From the NCBI GenBank assembly GCA_017979445.1, contig CM030715.1:14409660-14473659 (forward strand): a DNA stretch of 64,000 nt, written 5' to 3'. Shown here one piece after another: positions 46,331-58,800 of this stretch. Below the pieces are notes generated by a model. The model saw nothing but the letters and a program-made list of their open reading frames with translations. It was not told where the DNA came from and made no database searches. Position 1 is the stretch's first letter. Each line of letters opens with the position of its first letter. A program made the translations under genes and the position numbers. Source of the stretch: Akebia trifoliata (taxonomy: Eukaryota > Streptophyta > Magnoliopsida > Ranunculales > Lardizabalaceae).

Positions 46331-46730
46331 CTTACATCTTTTTCTTTCTTTTCCTCTAATCCTTCCTCATATGGTAGTAGTGTCGCAATGACCCCCTTCT
46401 TAAAGATTGTCTTATTGCATATCCTAGTCCGAACTTCGACGGAAGGCTTGGGAGTATTTAGGGTGAGATAAAACTTGCATCAATACAATTGATCTTCCAT
46501 GACTCAAACGACTCTTCCACTACTTGGATCACTTGTTGTTATCCATTAACAGAATATTTGAAGTAGGGCAACATGTTCACTGAGCTACCAATATCCACCA
46601 AGGCCTTTTAGACCAAAATATCACCAATTCCCACCTGAATGTACAAGGGAATGTTGTGCAAAAACCTAAATGCAAGATCATTGTTTCAAAAACATATTAA
46701 GCTTCGTTTATCCTTCTAGTTGTTAACACT
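46331..46730 (-). pseudogene. pol: Tat protease remnant (element C)
   Basis: KALVDIGSSVNMLPYF is encoded at 46561-46609 (minus), the retropepsin active site in the DIGSS form seen in Tat elements. The flanks are degraded and no frame runs across the domain. Confidence 0.65.
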
Positions 46731-47149
46731 ACAAGCCTGCACTTATGCCGACCGTGCCACCAATTCATCCAACCTTTCATTTACCTTAATCAATAAAACT
46801 TCCTCTGTTGGTTTTGTCGGCCATAGAATCTTCTCAAAAATAAAACCTAAACCTCATTACTTTTAATCAATCTTCTTCCTAGGGCTATTTATAATCCCAA
46901 CCAATACCCAAAGAAAACCTCAAACATCAAACACAAAAACTATTGTGATCACCTTTTTGAGTTGTGTCACGATATCATACAAAGAGTTCGTGGTCAATGC
47001 ACTGTTCTCATCCTCGGTCAACTTTTACTTCATCAACCCTAATTTAGTCATTTGTTGTGTGATGTCATCGTTTCCCAAATTCTCAACCATTGTATCGTTA
47101 TTCATATCACTACCCTCTCCTGAAACTTCTACAACCACCTAGTTTTCCT

Positions 47150-48720
47150 TTTCTTTAGTAACCTTACTTCCCTTCTTCTTTCTCGTTTCAACAACTAGAG
47201 ACGATTCATCTTGTTCACACTGTTCCTCTCTCAAAATAGAGATTTGATGAGCCTCCATCCAATCACCACCTTGCCCAAGTTTTTATTCTACAAAAATGTT
47301 ATTGGCTACATACTTGTAAATATTGCTATACAAACAAAAACAATGCTTAGTTACATGACTAGGCATTCGACAAAATTCACACCATTGGGTCTCGTCTATT
47401 AAATGGTTTTATTTGTCTTTCAAATTCAAAGGTAAAAAAGTAATCAGATTGTATTCCATCAAATGAAGAAAAATGGTCTTAGTTATTCAGTATCAAAGCT
47501 AAACTCCTCTTTGTCTTATATGTGTATCTTCGTTCTGGTATAACCCTAATTCGGCATCATCTTCGTCCTCCTCATCTTTGATACCCTGTTGGAATTATTT
47601 CTTCTAGAATATGCATGAAAGCCTTAATTTGACCATAGCACTATTGCAACCCTTCAATTACCCCTTACAGATCAGTCATTATTTTTGTTGCACTAATGAT
47701 CAAATCCTTCCTCAATTTTGACGAAGCACACTCGATGAATGCATTAATAACACTCTTTTCTAACACATCGTCAGTCAATTTGTAGATCAATGTCTAAAAT
47801 TTGTCAGAGTATTCTATCAATGACTAACCCATCTCTATCCTACATCTTCGAAGATCCTCAATGGTAACTATCTTTCGAGAGGAGAAGAATTGGGTACAGA
47901 AAAGATTGCAAAACTCATCCCAGTTCCTACATTGCCATTTGGGAAGTTCGAGAACCAATTTGAAGGCGGGTCCACAAAGAGAAGTTGGGAATAACTTGAG
48001 CATAAGGGGAGAATCCATTGCGTGTTGCCCACATAAAAATAAAAAGTTTGAGATGTGCTCCTAAGGGCAGTAGAACCATCATATGAGGAAAAATAGAGGC
48101 AACAAACTTCTTTGGGAATGAGTGAAGCAAGACCTCTATTCGACGCACCATGTAGTGGTTTTCACCCTCGCCTTTCTCAACATTGAACAAGTCCTTCATC
48201 ATCGAATGCTCGGAACTTTTCACCTTTGCTATGTTGTTCAAGGTCAGTCTCCTTTGCAATTGTGCCGCTAAAGGATTCTCAAGATTTCATGGAATCTCTT
48301 GGTAATCATATTCTTTGTCAAGCGTATTGGTTTCATCATTTTCACGATTTGTTCAATCATAAGCATCTTTCAACTGAGCTAGCTACGATTTCAAAGTTTC
48401 ATTCTTTTTAGCCAAATGGTCCTCTCTTGATCGATTTGTCTTTCCCACTACTACCTTAGAAGTTCAAATAGTATCTTGTGAGGGGCACAACAAGTCCTCT
48501 TTTATCAACCCATAATAGATGTTTTTGATTGCATCCATATCAAAACCTTGAATAATTGTAGGAGGTACCATGTGATTTTCTTCATTTGCCATTGCACTAA
48601 GCAATTCCAATAGATAATCATAAATTCTTACATTCCCTTTATACTGTTTGGATTTGCTTAGAATATATTTTGCATTTAAAACTAAGGTATCCAATTTGAA
48701 AAACTTATTCTGGTTGGCTT
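47150..48720 (-). pseudogene. gag: Tat gag (element C), disrupted
   Basis: The N-terminal part is in 48464-48694 (DAIKNIYYGLIKED). The capsid-like KLFPTSLCGPAF, KWQCRNWDEFCNLFCTQFF and VTIEDLRRCR are in 47824-48018. A frame change follows an NGFSPYAQVI stretch near 48000. A knuckle-like WCEFCRMPSHVTKHC lies near 47340-47390, similar in layout to CEFHQMPGHVLDRC in B1. The 1-kb gap from here to protease (46730-47150) has no clean frame. Confidence 0.68.
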
Positions 48721-49877
48721 TATTTTAAAAAGTATGGTGTAAGAAATAGGTTGGTGGAAAGTGTACAAAGGTGTCTTATTTTAGATACAAACAAGCAAGT
48801 AAGAAGAGAAAAATATGCACATGAAAAGGACAAACCATCGAGCTATGGAAAGAGCTCTGGTACAACCTTGTCAGCTTCCCGTGCCAAGGTGAGTGTGTGA
48901 AGAAAGTGTACAAATAAGAGAAAAATCATACAGAAAATTGGGTAGCATAACACCTCATGAGGAAAAAAAAATAACACTGAAACGATAGTAAGACAAAGTC
49001 CCCTAATGTAAAAAAAAAAAAAAGCATAGAGGGACAAAGGCAAGCTATCACAGAGGTGATACAATTTTTCAGAAGAAAAATATAGGGTAGTACTCCAAAC
49101 CAACCAGCCAACAAAGAGGGTCCCAATCTATGGAAACAATACCAAATCCAAGGAAGGATAAGGTATTGAGACCATAGAAAAAGCCAAGAACTTCTAAAGA
49201 AGAACATGGGTAGGATACTAACAATAACAAAGCAAGTATAACATCAGTAGCATAAGAAATAGAAAAGGAAAGAATACACAGAATAAAAAAAGAACATCCT
49301 GAACAAATGAGTGGGAATCGTTCTAAAGAAAGTGACTACCCAAGAAAGTGAACATGTAGAGCACATGCAATAGAGCATTCATTAGAGAAAAAATTAGCAG
49401 AAAATAAAGTGACTAAGAGGCCAAAAATGATCGATTAAGTTAACTGATCAAGAAACATAGCAATCAGTTAAGTGAACTAATCAATGCAACCAAGCGATCA
49501 CACAGGACGGTCTCTTATAGAAATTTGTACAATCTTTTAGATTTGTAACCAAATTCAGTGAGGATTGAATCTAAAGAGAAAATAATGATTGTAAATAGGA
49601 AAATGACAGTAAGAAAGAAAATAAATACCGAAAAAATAACAATTAAAGCATGAAAAAAATCAGAAAACAAGAAAAGAAAAAAAGAAATCAAATAAGTATA
49701 TGTAAGAAGCATACTAAATAGTGAAAGAGAAACTTGAAAATCAACAAAATAGTGAAAAAAAAGAAAGGGAAAAAAAGAAAATGGAAGAAAACCATGAAGT
49801 ATGACCCAAAATAATGAAAAATGCAAGTTAGAATTGAACGAAGTGGGGGAAAACAGAAATCACTACCAAGGGGTCAA
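48721..49877 (-). other. Leader of Tat element C, A-rich on plus strand
   Basis: No conserved coding sequence. Plus-strand A/G-rich tracts (49560-49850) give long Phe/Leu-rich frames on the minus strand (48843-49207, 49515-49826). These are composition artefacts. Confidence 0.5.
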
Positions 49878-50472
49878 TGAAAGCACCATTTTTTCCTTCA
49901 TTATGATGTGTTGTTCTCCTTCATTGGGTTGAGGACTATCCATTGTGTTTTGAGGACCATTGGAAGTGTGGGATGTAACTTCTTATGTCTTTGGAACCAT
50001 CTAGACAACAAATCAAGGGATTTGAGAAAGGGAGATAATGATTGAGTTACTTTCCTTGTTCCCATTATAACGATAATGATCAAGGATCCAACCTCACAAC
50101 TAATAGGGTAATTCCCTATTTCCTACCTCTAAAGCTCAAAGTGAATTTGTGAGTCAGTTCTTTCATGATTTTAATTTCATTTTCTATTGTAAAATAAATG
50201 AATTAAAGCTTGAGACAAAAACCTAGTAAGAAAATCAAGAGTGGAGAGAGAAGAAGACATCCAATTCAAATCTTTAATTTTTTTTAAACAAAATTTGGCA
50301 AAGTCTTGCCTTATATAAGTCCACTGATTTGTTCTTTTGGTCATTTGCTATTTATAGACTCATAGGGGAGTTTAATATATAAAATTACAACAAAAAAATA
50401 AACGAAAACTCAAATTGCTCATTTTCTGATCAAGGAGATCACTTTATCTTTAAAGTGAGCAAGACAGCAAAC
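49878..50472 (-). repeat. Probable LTR remnant of Tat element C
   Basis: The minus strand ends GGTGCTTTCA at 49878, like the GCGCTTTCA ends of family A LTRs. A TATATAAG box lies near 50312-50319. No clear PBS follows. The other side is cut by the B2 LTR at 50473. Tentative. Confidence 0.4.
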
Positions 50473-50924
50473 TGAAATCGCCTCGACCCCGTTTTATCCA
50501 CTAAATAACGAATAGGGGTCCGATTACGTAAATCAAAGATTTTTAAGGAATAGGGAGTCGCCACCTAGTTTAGGTCTAGGAACCATAGACAACTCCAAAA
50601 TGGATCGGGTTGGTCCACGAGTAATGAGTAAGGGGTCAGATTACGAGTTTCGGAAGGTGTTAGGCACCGAACCCGCCTGATCAACATGATTAGTCTCTAC
50701 TACAATCCAAAAATATCCTATGGTCAACATTCAAACATTAAAAATCAAACTAAGGTCCAATCATCATCAAATTGCATCGAATTTATTAAACAAATCTTAT
50801 GGTTAAAATAATTACATTGTTTCTCTAATGTCGTATAAAGGAATCCCATGATTTAATAAGACTTATGTGGCACCAAAAATTAATGGATCAATTTGGTCAC
50901 ATTTTGAATAATATGAAATCGATT

Positions 50925-51745
50925 TTCAATGCCACGTATATAAAATTAGTGAATTGGCTCATTGACGATATTTTATCAAAGAAATTCGATTTGTGAATAG
51001 CCACATGCACTAAATTAGTGAGTTGACCCACACATTTTCAATCAAAGAACTTCAATTTTGAATTGTCATGTGCATTAAAATCAGTGAGTCGACTCACATG
51101 TTTTTTAATCAAAGAAATCTTGATTTTTTTTTTAATTGCCACATGTAATAAAATCAGTGAGTTAATCAACAAATTTTTTATGAAATAAATCTTGATTTTT
51201 TTTTAATTGCCACGTGTATTAAAATTAGTGAGATAACCCACAAATTTTTTATCAAAGAAACTCGATTTTTCAAATGCCACGTGTATTAAAATCAGTGAGT
51301 CGACTCACATGTTCTTTATCAAAGAAACTCAATTTTTGAAATGTCAAATGTATTAAAATCAGTGAGTCGACTCACATGTTCTTTATCAAAGAAACTCAAT
51401 TTTTGAAATGTCAAATGTATTAAAATCATTGAGTCGACTCACATGCCCAATTTTATAGAAAATCTCGATTTCGAATTTCCAATGCACATAAAAAATCAGT
51501 GAGTTGACTCATACGCCCATTTCATAGAAAATTTTGATTTGAAATTTTCAATGCACACAAAAATCAATGAGTCAACTCGTTGATTTTTTATTGAGGAAAA
51601 TCGATTTTTAACTTTTTGTGCACACAAAAAATTTATGAATTCATTAATATCAACATTAATGAGTTGGCCCAATAACATCAAAAATTACGAATCGACTTGA
51701 TAGAGCCGGTCCACCAATTTTATATTAGCGAGTTGGCTCGGTCAA
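50925..51745. repeat. 67-bp-type array with palindrome and G-box in B2 LTR
   Basis: About eleven diverged units of roughly 55-75 bp. The perfect 14-bp palindrome GTGAGTCGACTCAC occurs at 51084, 51295 and 51362, with one mismatch at 51429 (spacing exactly 67 bp for the last three). CACGTG lies at 51211-51216 and 51278-51283 in GCCACGTGT. The related LTR has the array at 59200-59730. Confidence 0.85.
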
Positions 51746-52737
51746 TCTATCAACAAAAATGGGCGAGTCGATCCATTAATATTTCAAAAACTTAAAGGTG
51801 GTCATTAGTGCCACGTATACCCTAAAAATCAATGAATTAATTCAGATGCATAAAAATTTTCCTCTTCCAATCAATATACGAAAACAAATAAAAACATAAA
51901 AAATACAAAAATAAATAAAATAAATTATTCTAATCCTACCAATGTGCAAAAGCAATAGAAACATAAAAAAGGGTAAATTCTTCTAATCCTATTAATGTGC
52001 AAGAACAATAAATAAAAGTGATGCGTCTCCCCAATTGTGAATTTATTCAAAGCACGACAAAATGTAAAATGAAAAGAAAAAAATTTAAAAAAATAAATAA
52101 ATAAATAAAAATCGCTTTCATAACTAAATCTATAATGGTCACGACACCAAAAATCGATGTGAAACTTCAATATAAAAAAGCGAGGGCGGTTTAGCATATG
52201 AAAACAAGAGAAAAAAAAAAGATAACATACCATGAAAAATGATGAGGAAAATAAGAAGAATATAAAATAACAAAAATTAAAAATAGAGTTACCTATGAAG
52301 AGAAATAGCGGGAGTTGATTCCTTCAGGTATGACTTGAAGGCTTTAGAGTATTTGCTGCTGAGAGACAAGAACAGAAAGATGAGTGCACTACAAAGAAAA
52401 TGATGGCTGTGAGAGAGGTGGCTACGTTGCGTAGTGAAAAATACAATGACCGTGATGGCTATTGCTCTGTGATGTGAACACAGTGGGGAGACTATTGCAG
52501 TAATGGAGAAGGCTGTGGGAGATGATGCTATGGAAGATATTTATGGAGATGCTTAAAGAGAGACATGGTAAAAGAGATACTATTGCTGATATAGAGAGTG
52601 GGAGAAGAGAGGAGCGAGATGATCATTCAGCCGAAGGTGCTACAATGGAAGTGAGATGTCAACAGAGAAGAAGAAGGGTTGGTTTATGGTGGTTGTTACG
52701 AGCTTTTTTGTTGCAAAACGTGACAGATGAAAAAGAA

Positions 52738-52903
52738 GGTGTAGGAGAGAAGGGATCTGAGAGAGAAGAGAGGGCGGCTGAAAGATGGCTGTAATAGCCA
52801 CATTTTTTGAATAGGGACGTGGTGTAGGAGAGAAGGGATCTGAGAGAGAAAAGAGGACGACTGAAAGATGGCTGTAACAGCCACGTTTTTTGAATAGTAG
52901 TTG
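52738..52903. repeat. 83-bp tandem duplication in B2 LTR
   Basis: Two copies starting at 52738 and 52821 with ggtgtaggagagaagggatc, nearly identical. Confidence 0.85.
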
Positions 52904-53904
52904 CTGGTTTTTTTTAATAGAGAGGAAGAAGATAGGGAAGGGTAGAGATGTAAGGCAGAGAGTTGAAGGATTGTTAGAGAAGAAAATATGGAGATGAGGG
53001 ACGTGAGAGAGAGATGAGTTGCAGGTTTAATGGATGAGCAAAGTTTTTTTTTTTTTTTGAAAAGTGGCAGCCAAAAATCCCTGCTCAATTCGTTGCTTTC
53101 CCTTATGCTTTATAATGGTCCTCCTAATCAAAACGTGAGAGAGGGAGAGAGGGGAAAGATGGGAGAGAGGTCATGGGAGATAAGTGTTGGAGACATGGGT
53201 TAAAGGAGTTCATTGGAGAAGGTGGAGAAGAAGAAGTTGTTGGGGAAGAAGAAGAGAGAATTGGAGAATAGTGCCCACGTTTCACTCTTTATCTTTTTTT
53301 TTATTATTTTTTTTTGAAGAGTGGGGGGGGGGGGGAGCCTACCGTCGTTGAGTTGTGATTGGTTGATGAGTTTTATTTTGGATTTTAAATTTTGATTTTA
53401 TTTTTAATCCAATTTTGAATTGAATTTCAATTGCTTTATTTTTATTTAAAAAAAATTTTGAGTCGACATTGTGATTTGAATGTTAATTTGATGTTAAAAT
53501 TTAATTTGAATTTTGATTGATTGTTGGTCGATTTTATTTTATTTTGATTGCTCGATCGATTCAATTTTAATTTTACATTGTAATTGATTGAATGATTTTT
53601 AACTTGATTTTCAATTTGATTTTGATTTTGTAATTTAAAATTAATTTTTATTTTGTATTTTAATTAAAATTTAATTTTATTTACAATTTTAAATTGATAA
53701 TAAATTTTAGATTTTAATTGGATTTTAGTTTAATTTTCAATTTGAATTTTATTTTGATTTTCAGTTTGAATTTGATTTGAATTTTTAATTTTCTTTCTGA
53801 GTTAAATTTTATTTTAATTTTCAATTTGAAATTTATTTTGATTTTCGATTTGAATTTGATTTTCTTAGAGATCAGGATCTCTATGTTAGAGTTGGATATT
53901 GGGG

Positions 53905-54330
53905 GGCATTTTGGTCATTTTTATGATTTTTCTTAAATTTTTCTATTTTCGTCGATTTGGGTCCTGTTAGATTAGAAATCACATTCTGAGTGTAATGGAG
54001 GTGCCTTTCAGAGGTCCGAAATTTATGAGGGGTATTTTCGTCATTTTATTGATTTTTAATGATTTTTCTTGAATTTCTCTATTTTCGTTGATTTGGATCC
54101 CGTTAGATTTGAAATCACATTTTGAATGCGATGGAGGTACTTTCAAGATTTTTTTAAAATCCAAAATTTATTAAGGGTATTTTTGTCATTTTATTGATTT
54201 TTTATGATTTTCCTTGAATTTCTCTATTTTCATTGATTTGGGTCCCGTTAGACTCGAAATCATATTCTGAGTGCAATGGAGGTACTTTTGAGATTTTTCG
54301 AAGGTCTAAAATTTATGAAGAATATTTTCA
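53905..54330. repeat. Tandem repeat of about 130-140 bp, three copies, in B2 LTR
   Basis: Each copy contains tttcgtcattttattgattt or a variant, ttctctattttcg, gttagattngaaatcac and atggaggtac. The B1 LTR has only about one and a half copies (57300-57490). Confidence 0.82.
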
Positions 54331-54699
54331 TCATTTTATTAATTAATTTTTTATGATTTTTATAAATTTTGGCGTGCGGTTTCTTTCAGTCCCTATATGA
54401 TTATTTCTAAGTCTCAAAGTCATATTTTTCTAACTTAGCAAGATATCTAAGTTATCGAACTGTGTATCGAACCTAAGCGTACATGCTTGCTAAGTCGGGC
54501 GTAAGATGTTGCGATCCTAAGCGTGCGTTAACTTCTATGTCGAGTCATGACGAGTAGGGAGATGAAAAGAAACAAGAAACAGAAGGAAACCAAAACAATA
54601 CTCACTGGCCTTCGAGTTATTTATACTCATCATTAGGAATCCACAACAACCGGGTGACGAATTGTCGAATTAGGCAGATGCAAAAATGGGGTGTCTATA

Positions 54700-54716
54700 G
54701 ATACCCCTCTTTGGCA
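54700..54716 (-). other. Polypurine tract of B2
   Basis: The minus strand reads gccaaagaggggtatc directly before the LTR, almost the same as in A2 (29894-29911). Confidence 0.8.
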
Positions 54717-55009
54717 GAGGGTGGAAGCAAACTGGATGCCCAATTTATTGTGGTAGATAGTGCGACATCCGAATGCCAAAGCTAGTGACAGCTCATTTTA
54801 CAGCTTGATTCGACAATTTGTTGAAGCGTCCAGCTCCTTGAGGGTAACCTCTCCTTGAAAAAAAAAAAGTCAAATCCATGAATTTTAAAAAATTCTCCTT
54901 GGCTAATGCAAATGCACATGTGTGCCATTGTGTAGTGATAATTTTGAAAATGTGCACCTTCATTCTGCACATTCTGCTTGAAGGATAGCAAACTCAATAA
55001 TAAAGAATC

Positions 55010-55830
55010 GTGTAATAGTCAACATAAAATCTAAGTATCATCTGAAAAATCAAATAAAATTGAGTAAAATCTGAACATAAACTAAGCATAATCTGAGAAA
55101 AAATAATCATAAGATTTGAGAATAATCTGAAATAAAAATCTCAGCAGGGTCTGAGCAAAAATCCGAGAATAATCTCAGCGGGTCTGAGTACAATCCGAGA
55201 AAGAATCTTGGCAGGTTTAAACAAAATCTAAGCAGGTCTGAGTATAATCCGAGATGAATCTCAACGAGTCTAAGTAAAATCTGAGCAAGTCTGAGTATAA
55301 TCTGAGATGAATCTCTGTGGGTCTGAGCAAAATTAGAGAAAGAATCTCGGCAGGTCTAAGTAAAATCAGAGAAAGAATCTCAACAAGTCCAGGCAAAATC
55401 TGAGCAGGTCTGAATATAATCCGAGACGAATCTCAACTGGTCTGAGCAAAATTCGAGAAAGAATCTTGACAGGTTTGAGCAAAATTCGAGAAATAATCTC
55501 GGCAGGTCTGAGCAAAATCTGAGCAGGTCTGAGTATAATCTAAGAAGAATCTAGGCGGGTCTGACTAAAATCCGAGAAAGAATCTCAACACATTTGAGCA
55601 AAATCTGAGCAAGTATGAGTATAATCTAAGACGAATCTCGGCGGGTCTGAGCAAAATTCGAGAAAGAATCTCGGCAAGTCTGAGCAAAATCTGAGCAAGT
55701 CTAAGTAAAATCCGAAACGAATCTCGATGGGTCTGAGAAAAATTCGAGAAAGAATCTTGGCAAATCTGAGCCAAATCTGAGCAGGTCTGAGTAAAATCTG
55801 AACAGGCCTGAGTAAAAGATTGGAGTAAAA
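55010..55830 (-). repeat. 33-bp minisatellite of B2, about 20-25 copies
   Basis: On the minus strand the unit is built on gccgagattctttctcgg and attttgctcag, with a second variant type in which gattatactcag replaces the end. Its phase and its ggattttgctcag half match the A2 array at 29077-29575. Frames at 55565-55849 are repeat artefacts. Confidence 0.85.
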
Positions 55831-56429
55831 TCTCATTCCATAGGAACAAATTTTTTTTTTTTTTAAATGGTCAAGTCAACATTTTATCTTTCTTTGAATC
55901 TCAAGGGTTTTGAAAAAATGCTATCGAAAGGGTAACCTTTAATTCTGGATTTTCCTTATCCCTTGGGGTTGGAATTAATCTGGCTTAAGAATAAAAAATG
56001 CCCCTAGGTCGATAGGACCTTACATTGAGAATAATTGAATACATTTTGAAAACGCATGCCCCTAATGTAAGAGGAATAAATATGCTTCAGGAAATAGAAG
56101 AAGTGCTCCTCAATATGAAAATTAGAAGTCTTGGATTACCACAAGTGCAATAAGGATTCACTTTTAATTTTGACTTTATTGAAAACCATGAGTCAAGCTC
56201 AACTGTTGGAAACAAATATCATTTTTGCTATTCATGTTGAAGATCGCGTTCTTTCCCCTTTGGCTCGCTTAAGAAAGTAAACTTTTTAGGATTAGTCGCA
56301 GACATGATACATGTGGCTTCTGAGTTTTTGCCTGATTTAAACTGGGTATTGAAGCTTGGTCATTCGAACTTCTGGTGTTCTGACTCGGCTCATCTTTTCA
56401 GATTCTCGACTCGACGGAGATTTTCTTTT

Positions 56430-56665
56430 GATTGCTCTATCTTTTGCCTAGACTGCCTTTTCAGGTTTTCAATCTAGCGAGCGTGATATAATTTTTTCCT
56501 AGACCGCCTTTTCAAGTTTTCAATCTAGTGAGCTTAAAATTTTTTTTTTTTTTTTGCTCTAATTGTTGCCTAGGCCATCCTTTTCTAATTTTCAACCTTG
56601 CGAGCTTGCCTTAATTTTTTGCCTAGGCCGCCCTTCCGGATTTTCAACCTAGCAAGCTTTTTTTT
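56430..56665 (-). repeat. Minisatellite of about 70 bp in B2, four copies
   Basis: Units are built on ctcgctaggttgaaaa and ggcggcctaggcaaaa on the minus strand; homologous to 28080-28245 in A2. Confidence 0.75.
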
Positions 56666-56971
56666 TCTGAACTTCTGGAGTTACTGTTTGAATACATTTG
56701 TTATTTTCCTCAACCTTTTCATGCGGTACTTAAGAGGACATCCATAGGTGGGCTTAGGAGTAGGCTAAGAAATAAAAGAGAATTGAGGCTCAAGAACCCG
56801 AATGCCCCTTGTGTGGTATTCCTCTAAAATGGTTTTATTTTCTCTCCCCATTTTGATAATTTTTTTTGCGGGGAAACATATTTTTTATTTTTTAAACTGG
56901 TCGAGCCTGAAGTAACTTCTCAAGTTGCCTACGTAGCCCAGAATTTTGGGATCAGTTCGAAATTTCCCTCC

Positions 56972-56976
56972 CCTAG
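56972..56976. repeat. Candidate target-site flank CCTAG of B1
   Basis: CCTAG precedes the B1 LTR. If B1 inserted here, the same five bases should follow its 3' LTR outside the window, with the B2 sequence resuming. Confidence 0.45.
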
Positions 56977-58478
56977 TGTAGACATCCCATTTTTGCATCC
57001 GCCTGACTTGGTGATCCGTCACCCGGTTGCTGTGGATTCCTAATGATGAGCGCAAAGAACTCGAAATTTTGCGAGAAGTCTCCTTCCAATTCCTTCCACC
57101 TTCTAATTTTATTCTATTCTTTCTCCTTGCCACGCGACATAGAATTACGCACGTTTAGGATCGCTACACAATACGCTCAACTAAGCAAGCACATACACTT
57201 AGGCTCACTACACATTTGGACAACTTAGAGACCTCGCTACACTAGGAAAACATGACCTCGAAACTTAGAAATAATCACGTTGCGATTGAAAGAAACTTCA
57301 CGCCAAAATTCACCCAAATGGACAAAAATCGAAAAAATGACGAAAATACCCCTCATAAATTTCGGACCTCCGAAAAATCTCGAAAGTACCTTCATTGCAC
57401 TCAGAATAGGATTTCGAGTCTAACGGGACCCAAATCGATGAAATCACATAAATTTATGAAAAAATCAAAAAATGACCGAAATGCCCCCTTAACAGCCAAA
57501 TCCGACTTAGAGATCCCGATCCTTAGGAAAAAGTAATAAAAATCGAAACCCAGTTAAAAATCCAATCTAACTAAAAATAAAACTCGAATTAAAAATTAAA
57601 CAATTCAAATTCAAATAATTAAAAATAAAACTCAAATTAAAAATTAAACGATTAAAATTAAAGTCCAACAATTAAAATTAAAATCAAATAATTTAAATTA
57701 AAATCGAATAATTAAAAATTAAACAATTAAAACTTAAAATCTAACCTAATTCAAAGTTAACCAATCAAAATCGAAATCAAGATAAAATTGACCAACAAGT
57801 TAAAATCAAAACGCAATCAAGAAATTAAATCCAATAACAAAAAAAAATCAAATTAAATAAAAAATTCTAAAATTGATCGAACAAAATTCTAATTAACCAA
57901 CCATTAAAATTAAACTCAAAATCAAATCAACAAATTCAAAATCCATTTAACCCAATCCAAAATCGAATTAATACTCAACCAATGGAAGCAAAGTTAAGTC
58001 AGCCAATCACAACTCGGTGGCAGGTAACTATTGTAACGCGAGTAGCGTGGGATCCCCACCTACATTCCCTCAAAAGAAATATTTGAAAATAGAAAGGACG
58101 TGTGAAAATCAAAAAAAGAAAGAAAAAAGAAAGAAAGAAGAGAAACGAAAATAATAAAAAAAAAAACTGATTATAAGAGGAAACCTTATACTCAAGCTCA
58201 ATCTCAGCACCTCCCCTTCCCAAACTCTCCATCTCCCCTCTACTCAAGCTCTGCAACAACCCCCATCTCCCACTTCTCTCACTCACGTCCTCTTGGACAG
58301 TAATCAAAAAGAAGAAACAAGGAGAGGCTGATCTTTTGTCAATTTCTTCTCTCTTACAACTCACACGGTGGCCAGTAAAAAATAAAGAAAAAATTTAGAA
58401 AAGCAAAAAGAAAAAAGAAGGAAAAAGGAGACAAAGAAAAAAGGAAAGGAAGGAGTGTACCTGGTTCATCTTCTTCAA

Positions 58479-58800
58479 CCATTACAGCCCCCTTGTTGTC
58501 TCTTTCATGTCCTCCCTCTCTTGGACGATTGGCAGCCCCAAACCAAAGCCCTTCTTCACCATTAACAGTCCCAAGCAGCACCCCATTACTGTCCCATTCA
58601 CGTCCTCCTCTTCCTGCACCATTAACAGCCCCAAACCACAGCCCTTCTTCACCATTAACGACCCCAAACAGCACCCCCTTGCTGTCCCATTCATGACCCC
58701 CCTTTCCTAGACTATTGGCAACCCCAAACTACAACCCTTCTTTACCATTAACAGCCCTAAACAGCAGCCCTTTGCTGTCCCCTTCATGCACTCCATTTAC
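58479..58800 (+). repeat. 93-bp tandem repeat in B1 LTR, about 3.5 copies
   Basis: Full copies start at 58536, 58629 and 58722 (ccccaaacc or ccccaaact, then cccttctt-accattaac). A partial copy precedes them. Period exactly 93 bp, so frames stay open. Confidence 0.87.

Larger units (their letters stand above)
36990..50472 (-). mobile_element. Third Tat-type element (C), split by copia and degraded
   Basis: Minus-strand order from right: probable LTR remnant, leader, gag, protease, RT start, RT end with RNase H, then (after the copia insertion 37808-44706) a second, archaeal-type RNase H and the integrase start. Two RNase H domains are a Tat/Ogre hallmark. Copia target duplications (GTTAG) join both halves. 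The middle of RT is missing. The left end is undefined, and no 3' LTR was recognised. Confidence 0.72.
50473..54699 (-). repeat. 3' LTR of B2 (4227 bp)
   Basis: On the minus strand it begins TATAGACACCCC (TG changed to TA) and ends GGCGATTTCA. It is of the same family as 56977-60591 (shared ends and the gacctaaactaggtggcgac block near both 3' ends) but about 600 bp longer through tandem repeats. Includes a run of 13 G at 53323-53335 and an AT-rich simple tract at 53385-53870. ORFs within, e.g. 52522-52794, are not conserved. Confidence 0.87.
50473..56976 (-). mobile_element. Tat long-LTR family element B2, 3' part
   Basis: Minus strand: the 3' region (56976 to 54717), PPT, then the 3' LTR (54699 to 50473). 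No PBS adjoins the outer LTR end, confirming a 3' LTR. At 56976 the sequence breaks inside the conserved cctagggg stretch, where element B1 inserted. The rest of B2 should lie beyond B1, right of the window. Confidence 0.83.
54717..56976 (-). other. Repeat-rich 3' untranslated region of B2
   Basis: Collinear with the A2 3' region: the GYVGNLRSYFRLDQFK stretch (56885-56950), the 70-bp array, AGGGGCATT motifs (minus strand at 56801-56809 and 55997-56005; GGGGCAT at 56056-56063), the 33-bp array and PPT. No gene supported. Confidence 0.7.

Noticed and set aside
49515..49826. Phe-rich ORF resembling a membrane protein
   Set aside because: Encoded by the complement of an A/G-rich tract; a composition effect.
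53323..53335. Run of 13 G as a possible quadruplex element
   Set aside because: A single homopolymer run, prone to sequencing error, with no repeated G-tract pattern around it.
55565..55849. Overlapping minus-strand frames rich in Leu, Arg and Phe
   Set aside because: Same artefact from the 33-bp array in the 3' region of B2.
58493..58710. Pro/Ser/Thr-rich frames that look like a cell-wall protein
   Set aside because: Produced by the 93-bp LTR repeat (period divisible by three) and not conserved in the B2 LTR.
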